Assembly (NCBI GenBank): GCA_029204225.1
Contig: CM055102.1
Span: forward strand, 49,953,260 to 50,017,259
From: Diphasiastrum complanatum
Lineage: Eukaryota > Streptophyta > Lycopodiopsida > Lycopodiales > Lycopodiaceae
Length of the DNA stretch: 64,000 nucleotides
Reading direction: 5' to 3'
The position numbers were made by a program, and so were the translations under genes. Below are positions 20,274-30,527 of the stretch, piece after piece. Under the pieces are notes generated by a model. The model saw nothing but the letters and a program-made list of their open reading frames with translations, was not told the DNA's origin and made no database searches. Within the stretch, counting starts at the first letter, position 1, and each line of letters starts with the position of its first letter.

Positions 20274-22370
20274 ATGGCTTCCAATGGTGGGATCATGCTA
20301 GAGTCTAGTGAAAGGTTGAGTTCATCAAACTACTCTACTTGGAAAGCGAGGATGGAGTCCTTACTTGAGTTGAATGAACTCATGGACATAGTTGCAGAAA
20401 TTGAAGAGAGACCTCTCACACTTCAAGAGCAACAAAGGTTTGATAAGAAGGCCAAAAGGGCTCTTCATATCATTAAAATGAATGTTACAAATGAACTTCT
20501 CAAGGAAGTTGGAAAGTGTCAAAGTGCAAGTGAGGCATGGAATGCCTTAAAGAAGCTCTTTGAATCAAAGTCCACATCTAGGGTATTGACCCTAAGGAGA
20601 CAAATATTTTCTAGTAGGCAAAGAGAGGGTGAAAGTGCTCATGCATTTATCTTGAGAGTTAAGTCCCTAAGTGATGATTTAGCATGCATTGATGAGAACA
20701 TAAAAGATGGTGAAATAGTCCAAGTTATGTTGAATGGTTTGCGAAATGAACATGCTAACCTTGTGCAAAGTTTTGCCATTCAAAGAGTCTTGCCAAGTGT
20801 GGTTGACTTGCAAGAAATCTTATTGGCTGAAGAACATAGGTTGCAATCAAAGCTTGATGGTGCATCCTTGCAAGGTGGAGGTGAAGAGGCTTTCTTCACA
20901 AAAGGCAAATTCAAGGGCAAAGGTAAAGGCAAAGGGAAATGGTCCAAAGGTGGTAACTTTGATCATGATGATCACTCTTCCTCTTCCTCTTCTACTAAGA
21001 ACAATAAGTCAAAGTTCAAGTGCTTTTATTGTGGGATAAAAGGACATTTTTCAAATGAATGCCATAAGAAACAAAATGCTAGATCTAGGTTGAGATCTAA
21101 TGTACTTCTTGGAGATGATAATTGTTGTGCTAACTTGGCAAGCTTTGGTGAATCTATGGTCAATTTTTTGGATCCATTGGATCTTGAAGATGCACTAGTG
21201 TTACCTACTAGTCATATGGAGTCATGTGGAGCTAAATTAGCATCATGTTTGTACTCTTCTACTCATGGACTTCCAAGGCTTGGTGGTTCTTCAATGGTGC
21301 TAGATGGCAAGTGCAAAAATGGAAAAGGTAAGGAAGGAGCTAACTTCATCAATGGAGTTGATGAAGATTCTTCTTTGGAAGTGATTGTTGCTAATGACTT
21401 GTTTGTTCATATGGAAAAAGATGGAGATGCTAAGTGTCATTCTTTGCAAGAAGATGGTTGTTCTTCTAATTCTTTTCATATTGATGTATGTAATCATGTG
21501 GGAAAAGATGATGGTGCTTTGAGCATGCTTGAAGGAAATGGTTCTTTTACATCTTTTTGTGATAAAGTCATTTGTGCAACAAGTGGTGTCACATTTCTTC
21601 ATAAAAAGAGTAGATCAAAGGTTTCTATCATGAGACTTGGTGAGGGAGATCACAAGTCAAAAGGAAGAGAAGTATGTGAAGTGTTCAAAGTAGGATGTAC
21701 TTTGAATGATGTTTTTATGAACGATAGTGAGGAAGAATCATTATCATATGACTCATTACCTAAATCATTGAGTAGAAGTTCATGTTTGAAAAGAGAGAGT
21801 ACTTCAATCACTCTTATGTTGAAGGTACTAAGGATTCTTTTCTTGGCTTCTAATATTCAAGAGTCTTCTACTTCTTATGGTGCAACTATCAAGAGGGAGG
21901 TTTCTAACTTTTGTGGTGCTAGCATTAAGAGGGAGTCTTGTGAAGGAAAGGGCAATGGAAGAGTGGTTCTTGGGAAGATCCAAAGCATGGATCTAACATC
22001 TCTTCATCAACTCAAAGCATTCTATGATTGTGGTGGATTGTTCATTCATGGTCAAGATGGCAAAAGGTTGGTTGAAGAAGACTACATGGAGCAACTCAAG
22101 TGGCAACTTCTTCAAGGCAAGGGAGATATCATTGGTGAGCTTATTGAGGTTTGTTATGAACTCAAGAGGGCTGTTTTGATTAGGTTTGATACTCATCTTC
22201 ACCTACTCTACTTCATGTTAAATGGAAATGTTGGAATCTATCTTTTGGTTTATGATGGTGGCATTGTTTTCACTAACTATAGTGAAGGGTCAAATTTGAG
22301 CATTGATGAGATCTTGTGGGATCTTAATCATGTGTTTGAGAGGGAGTATCTTCAGAGTTTCAGATCTTAA
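20274..22370 (+). CDS. E6 Gag fused to a long unknown C-terminal region
   Basis: The frame has 698 codons. Residues 1-200 are a UBN2-type Copia Gag (SSERLSSSNYSTWKARMESL, KRALHIIKMNVTNELLKEVG, EAWNALKKLFES, VMLNGLRNEHANLVQSFAI, DLQEILLAEEHRLQ). Residues 210-248 are Lys/Ser-rich, and the CCHC knuckle CFYCGIKGHFSNEC uses C250, C253, H258, C263. The remaining 430 residues are unrecognised, mostly polar, with several Cys. They lack protease DSG, integrase and RT motifs. The start at 20274 is the first ATG after the leader and aligns with other Gags. Gag would bind and package element RNA; the fused region has no assignable role. Gag is closest to E2 and E7. Confidence 0.9.
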   Translation: MASNGGIMLESSERLSSSNYSTWKARMESLLELNELMDIVAEIEERPLTLQEQQRFDKKAKRALHIIKMNVTNELLKEVGKCQSASEAWNALKKLFESKSTSRVLTLRRQIFSSRQREGESAHAFILRVKSLSDDLACIDENIKDGEIVQVMLNGLRNEHANLVQSFAIQRVLPSVVDLQEILLAEEHRLQSKLDGASLQGGGEEAFFTKGKFKGKGKGKGKWSKGGNFDHDDHSSSSSSTKNNKSKFKCFYCGIKGHFSNECHKKQNARSRLRSNVLLGDDNCCANLASFGESMVNFLDPLDLEDALVLPTSHMESCGAKLASCLYSSTHGLPRLGGSSMVLDGKCKNGKGKEGANFINGVDEDSSLEVIVANDLFVHMEKDGDAKCHSLQEDGCSSNSFHIDVCNHVGKDDGALSMLEGNGSFTSFCDKVICATSGVTFLHKKSRSKVSIMRLGEGDHKSKGREVCEVFKVGCTLNDVFMNDSEEESLSYDSLPKSLSRSSCLKRESTSITLMLKVLRILFLASNIQESSTSYGATIKREVSNFCGASIKRESCEGKGNGRVVLGKIQSMDLTSLHQLKAFYDCGGLFIHGQDGKRLVEEDYMEQLKWQLLQGKGDIIGELIEVCYELKRAVLIRFDTHLHLLYFMLNGNVGIYLLVYDGGIVFTNYSEGSNLSIDEILWDLNHVFEREYLQSFRS

Positions 22371-23366
22371 GATGTTCACATATGCAAGATCTTTGATGTC
22401 TTATTGGAAGATCAAGAGGTTGATCTTGGATTGCTTCATCAACACCAAGAGACAAGTGGCAATTCGAAGCTAGTGAAAAGCATCAAAGAAGAGACAAATG
22501 GTCAAGGCATTTTGGATCTGTTTTTACAGGTTCTTGAAGGTTCAAGTAAGGTCTTTGGAGCTGCAAGGAAGTGTCTTCTTACTCTACCTCACTTGCCTAA
22601 TCTCATGTATGAACATTGTTATGTCAATGTGTTGAAATTGTCAAATTTCAATAAAACTAGTTCCATAGTTTTGCATCCTTTGGATCTTGGAGATGGAATA
22701 GTTATCATTGCTGGTTTGTATGATCAAGTACATGAATTCATTCAGATCTTGAAAGGTATTGAAGTGGTCAATATGTTTTCTTTTGAACAAAGTTCAAGAT
22801 CTAGTATTCTAGTGTTGGCAAATTGGCAACTTGTTGACATTGTAGGATCAAGCGTTGTGTGCAAATCTTGTGGAGGTACTTCAAGTATTTCAAGTTCAGG
22901 TTTTGGTCATTCAAATGGAGTAGGGAACACATCTTTTTGGCATTCATTCACTCAAAGGCTTTCATGGATTGAAGATCTACAAAGGCAAGGTGGTGATGGA
23001 AGTTCATTCATGGAGATACATGTTGCATTCACTATATGTATAGTGAAATGTGGAGGAGGCATGCAAACACTTGTTGATCACTTTCATTTACAACTTGTTT
23101 GCTGCTATTTTACAGAGAAACCAGAGATGGATACATGGAGGAATTCATTAATTGAGATTCTATGTTCTTTTACATGTACCATTTTTATGATTCTATGTAA
23201 AATTGATGTAAGAAATAGTGAAGCATCCTATATGGACACTATTATCTATATCAATTATGTTGTGTCCTATTTTGTACATATTAGGATCCTTGAGAAGAGA
23301 TCTATTCTGATGATGGAGATCATTCTTAAGTTGGAACAAAGTAGTGTTGTAAAACTAGCAAGTTAA
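22371..23366 (+). CDS. E6 second unknown frame, in phase with the Gag fusion
   Basis: This frame continues in the same phase after the single TAA at 22368-22370. There is no ATG before about residue 67; a TTG lies at 22404. It could be the end of the same long protein after one nonsense mutation or, less likely, be read through. It has 331 open codons and no retroviral enzyme motif. Features seen: KSCGGTSSISSSGFG with CxxC near residue 165, and a hydrophobic stretch SLIEILCSFTCTIFMILC near 265 that could be a membrane segment. A stretch around residues 20-60 has a relative at about 26030-26200. Function unknown. Confidence 0.7.
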   Translation, partial: DVHICKIFDVLLEDQEVDLGLLHQHQETSGNSKLVKSIKEETNGQGILDLFLQVLEGSSKVFGAARKCLLTLPHLPNLMYEHCYVNVLKLSNFNKTSSIVLHPLDLGDGIVIIAGLYDQVHEFIQILKGIEVVNMFSFEQSSRSSILVLANWQLVDIVGSSVVCKSCGGTSSISSSGFGHSNGVGNTSFWHSFTQRLSWIEDLQRQGGDGSSFMEIHVAFTICIVKCGGGMQTLVDHFHLQLVCCYFTEKPEMDTWRNSLIEILCSFTCTIFMILCKIDVRNSEASYMDTIIYINYVVSYFVHIRILEKRSILMMEIILKLEQSSVVKLAS

Positions 23367-23369
23367 GTT

Positions 23370-23379
23370 GAAGAGGGAG
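23370..23379 (+). promoter_or_regulatory. E6 polypurine tract
   Basis: GAAGAGGGAG lies immediately before the 3' LTR TG, the position where plus-strand priming is expected. Confidence 0.85.
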
Positions 23380-24023
23380 TGTGAAAATTGTCAACATTTC
23401 CTTGTCTAGTTTTAGGCCAAAATTGCTAAAAATGGCACATAGTTTAGGATCTGACTTTTCACACGTGTGAAACAGGTCTAGATATTTTTAGTAAGTGTAT
23501 TTTTTCAGTATGAAGAAGTGTCAAACTTCAAGACCTTCGAAATGAGTCCATTTTCATGTATTTTGGACATATATGCCAATTTTACCTATATAGGGCATAT
23601 TTTAGGTAAGGAGGGTCTAGAGAGAGGAGAGAGAGTCATCTCTCTCAGCTATATATAGCAGGTAGGCCGTGGAGAAACAGGTTGGAGCAGATCCATTGTA
23701 TTCATTTGCTTAATGAGAGATTTTTCTATTGGGTTCTCCTTCCATTGTTGGCATTGTGTAGTGATTGAGTTCAAGCTTTGTGTGTATGATCTTAGGTGCT
23801 TTCCAAAAGTGGTAGGCTGATGTATTATGGACTGTATAATGCTATTTTGGGCCGCACTTGATGTTTATGGAAGTTTCCATTTGTGATAAATGCTTTTTGA
23901 TCAAGTTCTTTGCATTCTAGGTAGCATAGAATGTGTTGCCAATTCCTAGCTTATGTAGTTTGGAGTGCAAGCATTCAAGCCAATGATCTTGGATAGATCC
24001 ACTTAGGATCTGTATTTTTCACA
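23380..24023 (+). repeat. E6 3' LTR
   Basis: The 644-bp LTR differs visibly from the 5' copy only by loss of 3 bp near its end (ttggagtttagatcc versus ttggatagatcc). CACACGTGTG is at 23460-23469. It is followed by GGATC. Confidence 0.93.
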
Positions 24024-24028
24024 GGATC

Positions 24029-24717
24029 TAACACTTATAATGTTGATCCAACCTATGAAATCTAGCAACAGAATGTGACATCCATCTCACAACTGAAAAA
24101 ATCAATCTATCTTGAATTTGGATCTAGCTTCTATCATAGAAATGAAGCACATGCAAGTTTGAAGTCTATCTCTCCGACGAGTTTCAAAGAACTGATAAAC
24201 TCTCTAGGAACTTACTTTCAACTCAAACACAATAATTTGTGTGAAATGAAAAATCTAAGACCTCACAAAACTCACTTTTATCCTATTCTACTTGATTGAT
24301 AATGGAAATTGAAAAATTTGTGAAAAGAACCGATGTGTGCTCACTTTGGCATATCACATGAGATGAGTACTCTCCCTATACCTTTGATTGCCTAAAACTC
24401 TTCTAAAAACAAATCAAATTGATTTAAAAACTCGAGCAACACAATCTATCTTCAATACCTATGCAACAAGCTATAGAACATCAAATTTGGATCATTTCTT
24501 GAGAAGTAGCACTCAAACAAAGAGGGCTGATTTCACACGTGTGAGCTCTCTGTCTGTACAGGGCTCAACTTGAGCAGATCAGGCTTGATTTGATCCACTT
24601 ATGATCCACAGATGGCTTTTTTGTCAGCGAGTTTGGATTCCTCTCCCAAATCCAAGTTCCTGCAAGCAAAAGCACTTATGTTTTGATGTATACACCCTTA
24701 CCTCTACAAAGCATGAA
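24029..24717 (-). other. E5 leader, distal part
   Basis: This is the untranslated leader of E5, separated from its gag by E6. It is collinear with the E8 leader at about 31740-32419. It carries CACACGTGTG at 24534-24543. Confidence 0.8.
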
Positions 24718-24729
24718 GCTCTGATACCA
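24718..24729 (-). promoter_or_regulatory. E5 primer-binding site
   Basis: The plus strand GCTCTGATACCA is the complement of TGGTATCAGAGC, directly adjoining the LTR. Confidence 0.9.
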
Positions 24730-25432
24730 TGTGAACTTCACCACACACCTTACAGGATCTTTATGAGGTGTTGTGATTGCACAAGATTGATCAATGAATA
24801 GATTACTTGAAAGATCTAGGCAAGAACACAATGGCATACATCAGACTGAAAAAAACTAACTTCTTACTATGAGAAATGATTATTCTAAGTGCTCACTATG
24901 GAGAAAACAACCTGCTCTCGCGTAGAGAGAGAAAATCAACACATAAAACTCGGCGAGAGAGAGAATGAGCCCAAAACATCAAAATTTCAATATTTACAAT
25001 ATGGCTAAACATGCCAAAGTTTCCCTACATCATAGACACTCGAATTTCTATAGTGGAGTTGCATGGAAAGTCCACTTTACTTAGTTAACTCAACTACCAA
25101 GGATCCACATGTAAAACTGCATGCATGGATATTGCATATACTGCATGTCAACTCTCAAAATTACCTATACATGTGTAGATCATGAAAACTACTTTGCATG
25201 TTGCATGCACTGATTGCACGTTGCTTGCATGCACTCTGAGTGACTTTGCATGTAATAATCTAAAATTTTGCATGACATCAAGATTGAACCTACCTAACTC
25301 AAACTCGACCTATTCTAGAAGGTTATGTGCTCAATTCACATACATTTATGTACAATAAAATATACAATGGAAATAAGATAGGCATGGCCCCAAAACTCGA
25401 GATAGGAAGATATAATTTTACTAATCTTCACA
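24730..25432 (-). repeat. E5 5' LTR
   Basis: The 703-bp LTR starts TGTGAAGATTAGTAAAATT on the minus strand. Compared with the E8 LTR it lacks about 17 bp at its inner end, between two TGTGAA repeats, probably a slippage deletion. It contains inverted gcatgc/catgcat runs and paired gagagagaaaat stretches. The outer flank is GATGT (25433-25437). Confidence 0.88.
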
Positions 25433-25437
25433 GATGT

Positions 25438-25855
25438 ATGTGCTACTTCCTCAACCGACTTCCAAGAAGTCATTTAGATTCTGGTGCAACATCACATTTT
25501 GTTACAACCAGACATATCAATGCATACTTCCGACTAACTGATTCATCGAGATACATAATCCTCGGAGATGGATCAAGATATGAAGTAAGTGAAACTAGAG
25601 TGCTTTGGCTCAACACCAATGGTAGAGATTGAAGATTGGACGATGTCCTATATGTATTGACACTGCAAAAGGACCTGTTATCAATAACAAAGATAGTAGA
25701 TGCAAACATGCGGATGGTATTCACCAATGAAGCATGCAGTGTTGTCGAAGCCAACACCAGCACACTAATCACTCAAAGAAGACGTAAAGACAACATATAT
25801 TATCTGAAGGTATGCCTACCGACAGAGCAGACTCATCAAGTCCATGAGTCGATGG
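25438..25855 (+). pseudogene. E4 aspartic protease region
   Basis: The frame reads RSHLDSGATSHFVTTRHINAYF with the active-site DSG encoded at 25477-25485. Then come ILGDGSRYEVSETRV, one in-frame TGA (25630-25632), and LDDVLYVLTLQKDLLSITKIVDANMRMVFTNEAC, the standard Copia protease tail, then NIYYLKV. It resumes E4 after the E5 insertion. Pre-integrase should follow, but similarity stops at about 25855 where an E6-like segment starts. Confidence 0.8.
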
Positions 25856-26420
25856 GTACAAACTTTGTTTTTCTTACATATTTTGGTACATCTTCTTGTG
25901 TAGATGATGGTATGAAAATGGATGGTTGTATTAATGAAATGGATGTCATTAATGGATCTAGAAATGAGGTCTTGGTCAATGGTTTTGATGTTCAAGTGGA
26001 AGATCACATGAATGATCTTATTGTGCTTCAACGATACAAGGGGGAAAGTGGGAAATCAAGAGCATCGGAGGGGAATCAAATGGTCAAGGCACTAAGGATC
26101 TATTTTTTTAGATTATTTAAGACTCAAGTAAGGTCAAAGGAGTAGCAAGGAAGTGTTGTTCAAAGTCACTTTACTTATCTAACTTCATGTTTGGGCTATG
26201 TCATGTCAAACTTTGGTGAATACGTGGTCATTTTTTTGTACTAAATGGATCTTGAAGATGGACTAGTGCTACATACTAGTTGTTACCTACTAGTTGTATG
26301 GAGTCATGTGGAGCTGGATTAGCATCATTTTTGTACTCTTTTACTCAAGGATTTCCAAGGGTTGATGGTTCTCTATGGCAAGGCGGCAATGGAGACTCAT
26401 GTATGGGCATTTTGGAAACA
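25856..26420 (+). pseudogene. Rearranged relative of the E6 extra region
   Basis: An open stretch continues to 26145 (FGTSSCVDDGMKMDGC ... LQRYKGESGKSRASEGNQMVKALRI). The part from about 26030 resembles E6 near 22440-22620 (gacaagtggcaattc, aaatggtcaaggca, caagtaaggtc, aaggaagtgt). The part at about 26205-26400 resembles E6 near 21150-21300 (ttggatcttgaagatgcactagtgttacctactag, tatggagtcatgtggagc). The two blocks are in the opposite order to E6 and carry stops. It is a second, decayed copy of the captured or invented sequence. Confidence 0.55.
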
Positions 26421-26639
26421 TATGAGTAGAATACTTGTTGTAAGATTGATTGATCTCTATTGGAGAGTGGTAATAAATGATATGTTGTTGTTGTAAGGCT
26501 TGTAAACAGAGAAGTACTTTAGATCTCTTCATGTTCTGAATATCTCTTGTATCTATGAGTATATCTTGATCAAGCTAGCAATTTTATGTGTATAATGGTC
26601 TACAAATGTTAGATTGTTATTTGTGCATCTTCCATTATG
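26421..26639. other. Unassigned spacer
   Basis: No motif is recognised. It could be the tail of the preceding E6-like element or the start of the E7 LTR; a possible TG start at tgttagattg (about 26608) is unproven. Confidence 0.3.
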
Positions 26640-27605
26640 ACTAGATCTATGTTCAGGATCAGTTTGGATCCTAAATTTTGACATTGATGATTAAAAATGT
26701 TTCACACATGTGAAGGACGGCCTATTTACAAATAGAGTTCTAAACACAAAGCACTAATAATGATCACCACATTGGATCGCAAAAATTACAAGACAATTGA
26801 GAGAGATTCAAGTTTGATACAAATTTTACCTTTTCGTGAGAAATTATCAACTAGTTTGATCTAGTTCATTTGGCAATTTAGGCCAATATGCATCTTAAAC
26901 TTAGAGATAAACATTTTGAAGTTATTCTAGTGTAATTTCATTTGAATTACCACTTTTGAAAAGTGTGGAAAATGTAGTAGGTCGAGTTTGGACCAATTAA
27001 AAATGGTCAATTTTGGGTAAATTGAATCTAGTATATATTAGGGTTTGAAATAGATCTAGAACTTTCCTATTGTTGTTGATAAGATTGGAGAGGCAAATCC
27101 AATTAAGGCATGGACCTGTTATAAATAATGTACAAGCATGAGAAGAGATACATTCTCTCTCTTTCCTCTCATTCATGCTTATACATGAGTTCTCTTTGGG
27201 TTCATACATACATTTTTGCATTATAGTGTTGATATCTTGCAATCTTGTGTGTAGAATGCAATTGTATGTTGAGTAATGGATCCACATGTGTGAAACCTGT
27301 TATGGTACTGGTATTGTAAGTCCAACAACTTCATTTTATCCTACATATGTTGTTTGACCAAGATCTTATTGAGTTTGCATGAAAGTATGGAAGATAAAAG
27401 CATGGAAGGACAAATGAATGAAACTCAGGGTCAAAATTTCAATAAATAGGGGCAGATACAAGAGGATCCACAAGTAGTCATAGAAGAAAATCCTATGCCT
27501 AGTAGATGTTAGATTTCTACATTGTCAATGGTGCAAGATGTGTTGTTATTCATAACCAAAGATCAAAGAGACATATTGGATCTTAGTGATTCATAATTCT
27601 TCACA
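26640..27605 (+). repeat. E7 5' LTR
   Basis: It ends TTCTTCACA at 27605. A TATA-like tataaata is near 27120, followed by a C/T-rich stretch (cattctctctctttcctctc) shared with E2. The beginning of the LTR could not be placed exactly. Confidence 0.6.
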
Positions 27606-27617
27606 TGGTATCAGAGC
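27606..27617 (+). promoter_or_regulatory. E7 primer-binding site
   Basis: TGGTATCAGAGC abuts the LTR end CACA. Confidence 0.9.
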
Positions 27618-28194
27618 TATTGTTGCAGGTTATTGAAGGATCAGCCATTTTTAGCAAGGATTTGAGGGAGTTACCAATTCTAGAGCATGCTAGATTGTTT
27701 TCTACTAAGAAAATCAAGCATTTTTCATGTGTAGAATTTATTTTTTATAAATCAAAACTCAATATAGGGTTATGAACTTGAAGTAGGCCGATTCCACACT
27801 TCACTTACTAGATTTGGGTGACTTCAGTTGCATTAGTAAGATCTCATTGAAGACTACAAGATTCTATATCAATTTTTTAGAATTTGCATATAGAATTTGG
27901 ATGATTCAATTTTTTGTACTTTTGTCAAAACCCTAAATTTTTTTGGATCTATTTTATTGGAGGTTATTGGACTTTTCAAGGGGGTGTTTCAAGTTTATGA
28001 AGCACACAAGTTTATGATATTGTAGGTTGATCATGTATCTTCTATTCTATGTGTTGATTTGCTAGGTTTGGTGCAAGACAGAGATTTGAGAGGTTCCATA
28101 TCTTTGTGATTTCTTCTTGAGTGCATTTGTTGACATTCAAGAAAGTTCTTTGTGCATTGGAACAAATTGAAAGAGAGGATCAGGTCATTGCAAC

Positions 28195-29059
28195 ATGTCT
28201 ACAAATGGAGGCTTTATGTTGGAAAGCAATGATAGGCTTACCTCATCCAATTACTCTACATGGAAGGTGAGAATGGAGTCTCTCCTTGAAATGGATGAGC
28301 TTATGGGTATTCTTGTAGGAGTTGAGGATAGGACCTTGGCAAAAAAAGATAACATGAGATATGGCAAAAGAGCTAAAAGGTCTCTACACATTATAAAGAT
28401 GAATGCTACCAATGAGCTTCTCAAAGAAGTTGGTAAGTGCACTTCATCTAATGAGGCTTGGGAAGCTTTGAAAAAGCTTTACGAATCCAAGTATACATCA
28501 AGAGTACTTACTCTTAGAAGGAAAATCTTTTAATCTATGCCAAAGAAGGAAGAGAGTGCTCATGCTTTTGTGTTGAGAGTTAAAGCATTTAATGATTAGC
28601 TAATATGCACTGATGAGAGCATTAAGGATGTAGAACTTGTGCAAATTATACTTAATGGCTTACTTGATGATCATGCTAACCTTGTTCAAAGATTTGATAT
28701 TAAAAGAAATTTTCCAAGCATGGTGGATCTGCAAGAGATCTTGGTGAATGAGGAATATAGGCTTTAAGTAAGAGGTGGATCTACAACAATATCTCAAGAT
28801 GGAGAGAAGGCTATATTCATCAAGGAAAAATTCAAGGGAAAAGGCAAAAGCAAATGGTCTAAAGGGCAAGACCAAGGTGAGACTTCATATTTTGGCAAGA
28901 AGAAGGACATATCAAAGCTCAAGTGCTTCTATTGTGGCATCAAAGGACACTTTGCAAGTGAATGCTACAAGAAGAAGAGAGATAAAGGAGACAAGCAATG
29001 TAATCTTACTCTTGATGAGAATGGTTTGGATGTTCAAGATGCAAATGATGATGATTTTG
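28195..29059 (+). pseudogene. E7 gag with CCHC knuckle
   Basis: The start ATG at 28195 begins STNGGFMLESNDRLTSSNYST. The body is readable through three nonsense codons (after LTLRRKIF at 28533, after VKAFND, after NEEYRL). The linker is Lys-rich, and the knuckle CFYCGIKGHFASEC lies at about 28924-28965. The protein length and order match E6 Gag up to the knuckle. It is non-functional as it stands. Confidence 0.85.
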
Positions 29060-30475
29060 TGGTGGATTGATAGTGGAGCAAGCTCACACATGACCTTTCA
29101 CAAAGTGTAATTCACATCTTTGTTGGTATATGGAGATGACAAGAGGGTGATCTACATGACCAATGATGGTGAGTGTGCAATCAATGGGATTGCACAATTC
29201 CTATTTCTCTCTCTTAAAATAGGAATGTTCATTTGAAGGATGTTTGTTCATAGCTTCCATTACTAAGAACTTACTTAGTATTAGGTCAAATGCTAAGCAA
29301 GGGTCTTAAGGTTGGGTTTGATGGTGATACATGATTGATCAAGAAAAAGGATATTGTGATTGCAAGAGAAAAAATGCAAGGTAGGTATTCAAACTTGATG
29401 CTTGTGTTGTTGCTAACCAAGTTGGATGTGTGGCAAGAGAGCAAATGTCAATTCAAGAGGTTTGGCACAAAAGGATGGGGCAACTCAACTTCAAGTCATT
29501 GGAGGTAATGCAAGAAATGAAGTTGTGATTGGTCTTCCAAGGTCTTAACTAGCATCAATCATGTTTTTGAGCAATGTGCTTTGGCAAAATCACATAGATT
29601 ACCTTATAATAGATCTACATCTAGATCTACTATGCCTCTTAAAGTTGTGCATTCAAATATTCATGGTGTTATTACTATTAGAAATGGAGTAGCTAAGATG
29701 TATGTAACCTTTATTGATGATTTTAGTGTATTTTGTAGGGTATATCTACTAAAGAGCAAGGATGAAGTATATGATGTCTTTGTCAAATTCAAGATTGCAA
29801 GGGAGGACCAATTCTCTACAAAGATCAAGTGCTTGAGGAGTGACAATGGTGGTGAGTATATCTCTACCAAGTTTAAGGCCTTTTGTGATGAGCATGGGAT
29901 CAAGAGGGAGTACACAAGTCCAAGGGCACCACAAGTCCAAGTCCAAGTCCAAGTCCAAGGGCACCACAACAAAATGGAGTGGCTGAGAGGATGAATAGAA
30001 CCTTGTTTGAAGGTGAAAAATCCATGATGTTAGGAGCTAATCTTCCAAAACAATTTTGGGATCAAGATTTGTTGTGTGATCTTTCTATGCAATAGGTGGC
30101 CGAGTGCTTTACATTCCTTCTACTAATAAAGTGATCATTGGAAGAGATGTTATTTTTTATGAGGAAAATTATAAGGGAAGCTCCCTCAAGATCCTGCTTA
30201 CAAGACAAAACACAATGGAAAACACGCTATGGAACAACCACCCAATCAAGTAGAAGCAACCAATCAACTCTAGAAGCTTCACCCCCAAGCCAAGGAATAA
30301 GAAGCATGAAGATAGAGTGAAATCCTGGAAATGAATCAATGATCACAATGAGTAGTAGGGCGAGTTTGGCCTCAATATATAGAGCCAAAAGCAACTTCGG
30401 CACATACCCATGCATAGCCCTAAGTTCCCTATACACAGATTCATCTAGAATAGAGTCCTAAGCATGGACCAACTA
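29060..30475 (+). pseudogene. E7 protease, integrase and linker, heavily broken
   Basis: The protease start WWIDSGASSHMTF is at 29060, then frame-jumped protease tail and pre-integrase (WHKRMGQLNF near 29463). Integrase runs at 29581-29994 with VVHSNIHG (first catalytic Asp changed to Asn), FIDDFSVFCRVYLLKSKDEVYDVFVKF, CLRSDNGGEY (second Asp kept) and AFCDEHGIKREY. The NGVAER region is disrupted by a (CAAGTC)n expansion at about 29932-29960. From 30090, PSTNKVIIGRDVIFY and a degenerate linker run to about 30475. Confidence 0.75.
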
Positions 30476-30527
30476 TTTATGCTCAATTCACATACCTTTT
30501 ATGTACAACATTATGCTGAGATTATTT

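Larger units (their letters stand above)
18455..24023 (+). mobile_element. E6: non-autonomous Gag-bearing LTR retrotransposon with a long unknown reading frame
   Basis: This is a complete element of 5569 bp: 5' LTR 18455-19101, primer-binding site 19102-19113, leader, Gag ORF 20274-22370 continuing after one TAA to 23366, purine tract 23370-23379, 3' LTR 23380-24023, and target duplication GGATC. The LTRs look identical apart from a 3-bp indel, so insertion was recent. There is no protease DSG, integrase, RT YVDD or RNase H. It fits the published class of terminal-repeat elements with a Gag domain (TR-GAG), but with about 770 extra codons of unrecognised sequence. It sits inside E5. Confidence 0.93.
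15547..25432 (-). mobile_element. E5: Ty1/Copia element interrupted by E6
   Basis: Without E6 it comprises 25432-24029 and 18454-15547, read leftward. Order: 5' LTR (25432-24730), primer-binding site, leader, Gag, protease remnant, pre-integrase, integrase, RT to YVDD, truncated 3' LTR. Two internal deletions disable it: one removes the Gag knuckle and the protease active site, and the other joins RT to the middle of the 3' LTR, removing RNase H. It belongs to the same family as E8 (gag starts SSSGSHFLEHSERL in both) and is flanked by GATGT. Confidence 0.88.
26640..30475 (+). mobile_element. E7: decayed Ty1/Copia element, relative of E2
   Basis: LTR (right end 27605), primer-binding site, leader, Gag, protease, pre-integrase, integrase and part of the integrase-RT linker are in order, all broken by stops and frameshifts. 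RT, RNase H and 3' LTR are absent; the sequence changes at about 30475 into LTR sequence of E8. Gag and the DGLDVQDAND tail match E2. Left boundary uncertain. Confidence 0.8.

Noticed and set aside
21300-21602. Minus-strand frame of 100 codons inside the E6 coding region
   Set aside because: Antisense shadow of the long plus frame; no motif.
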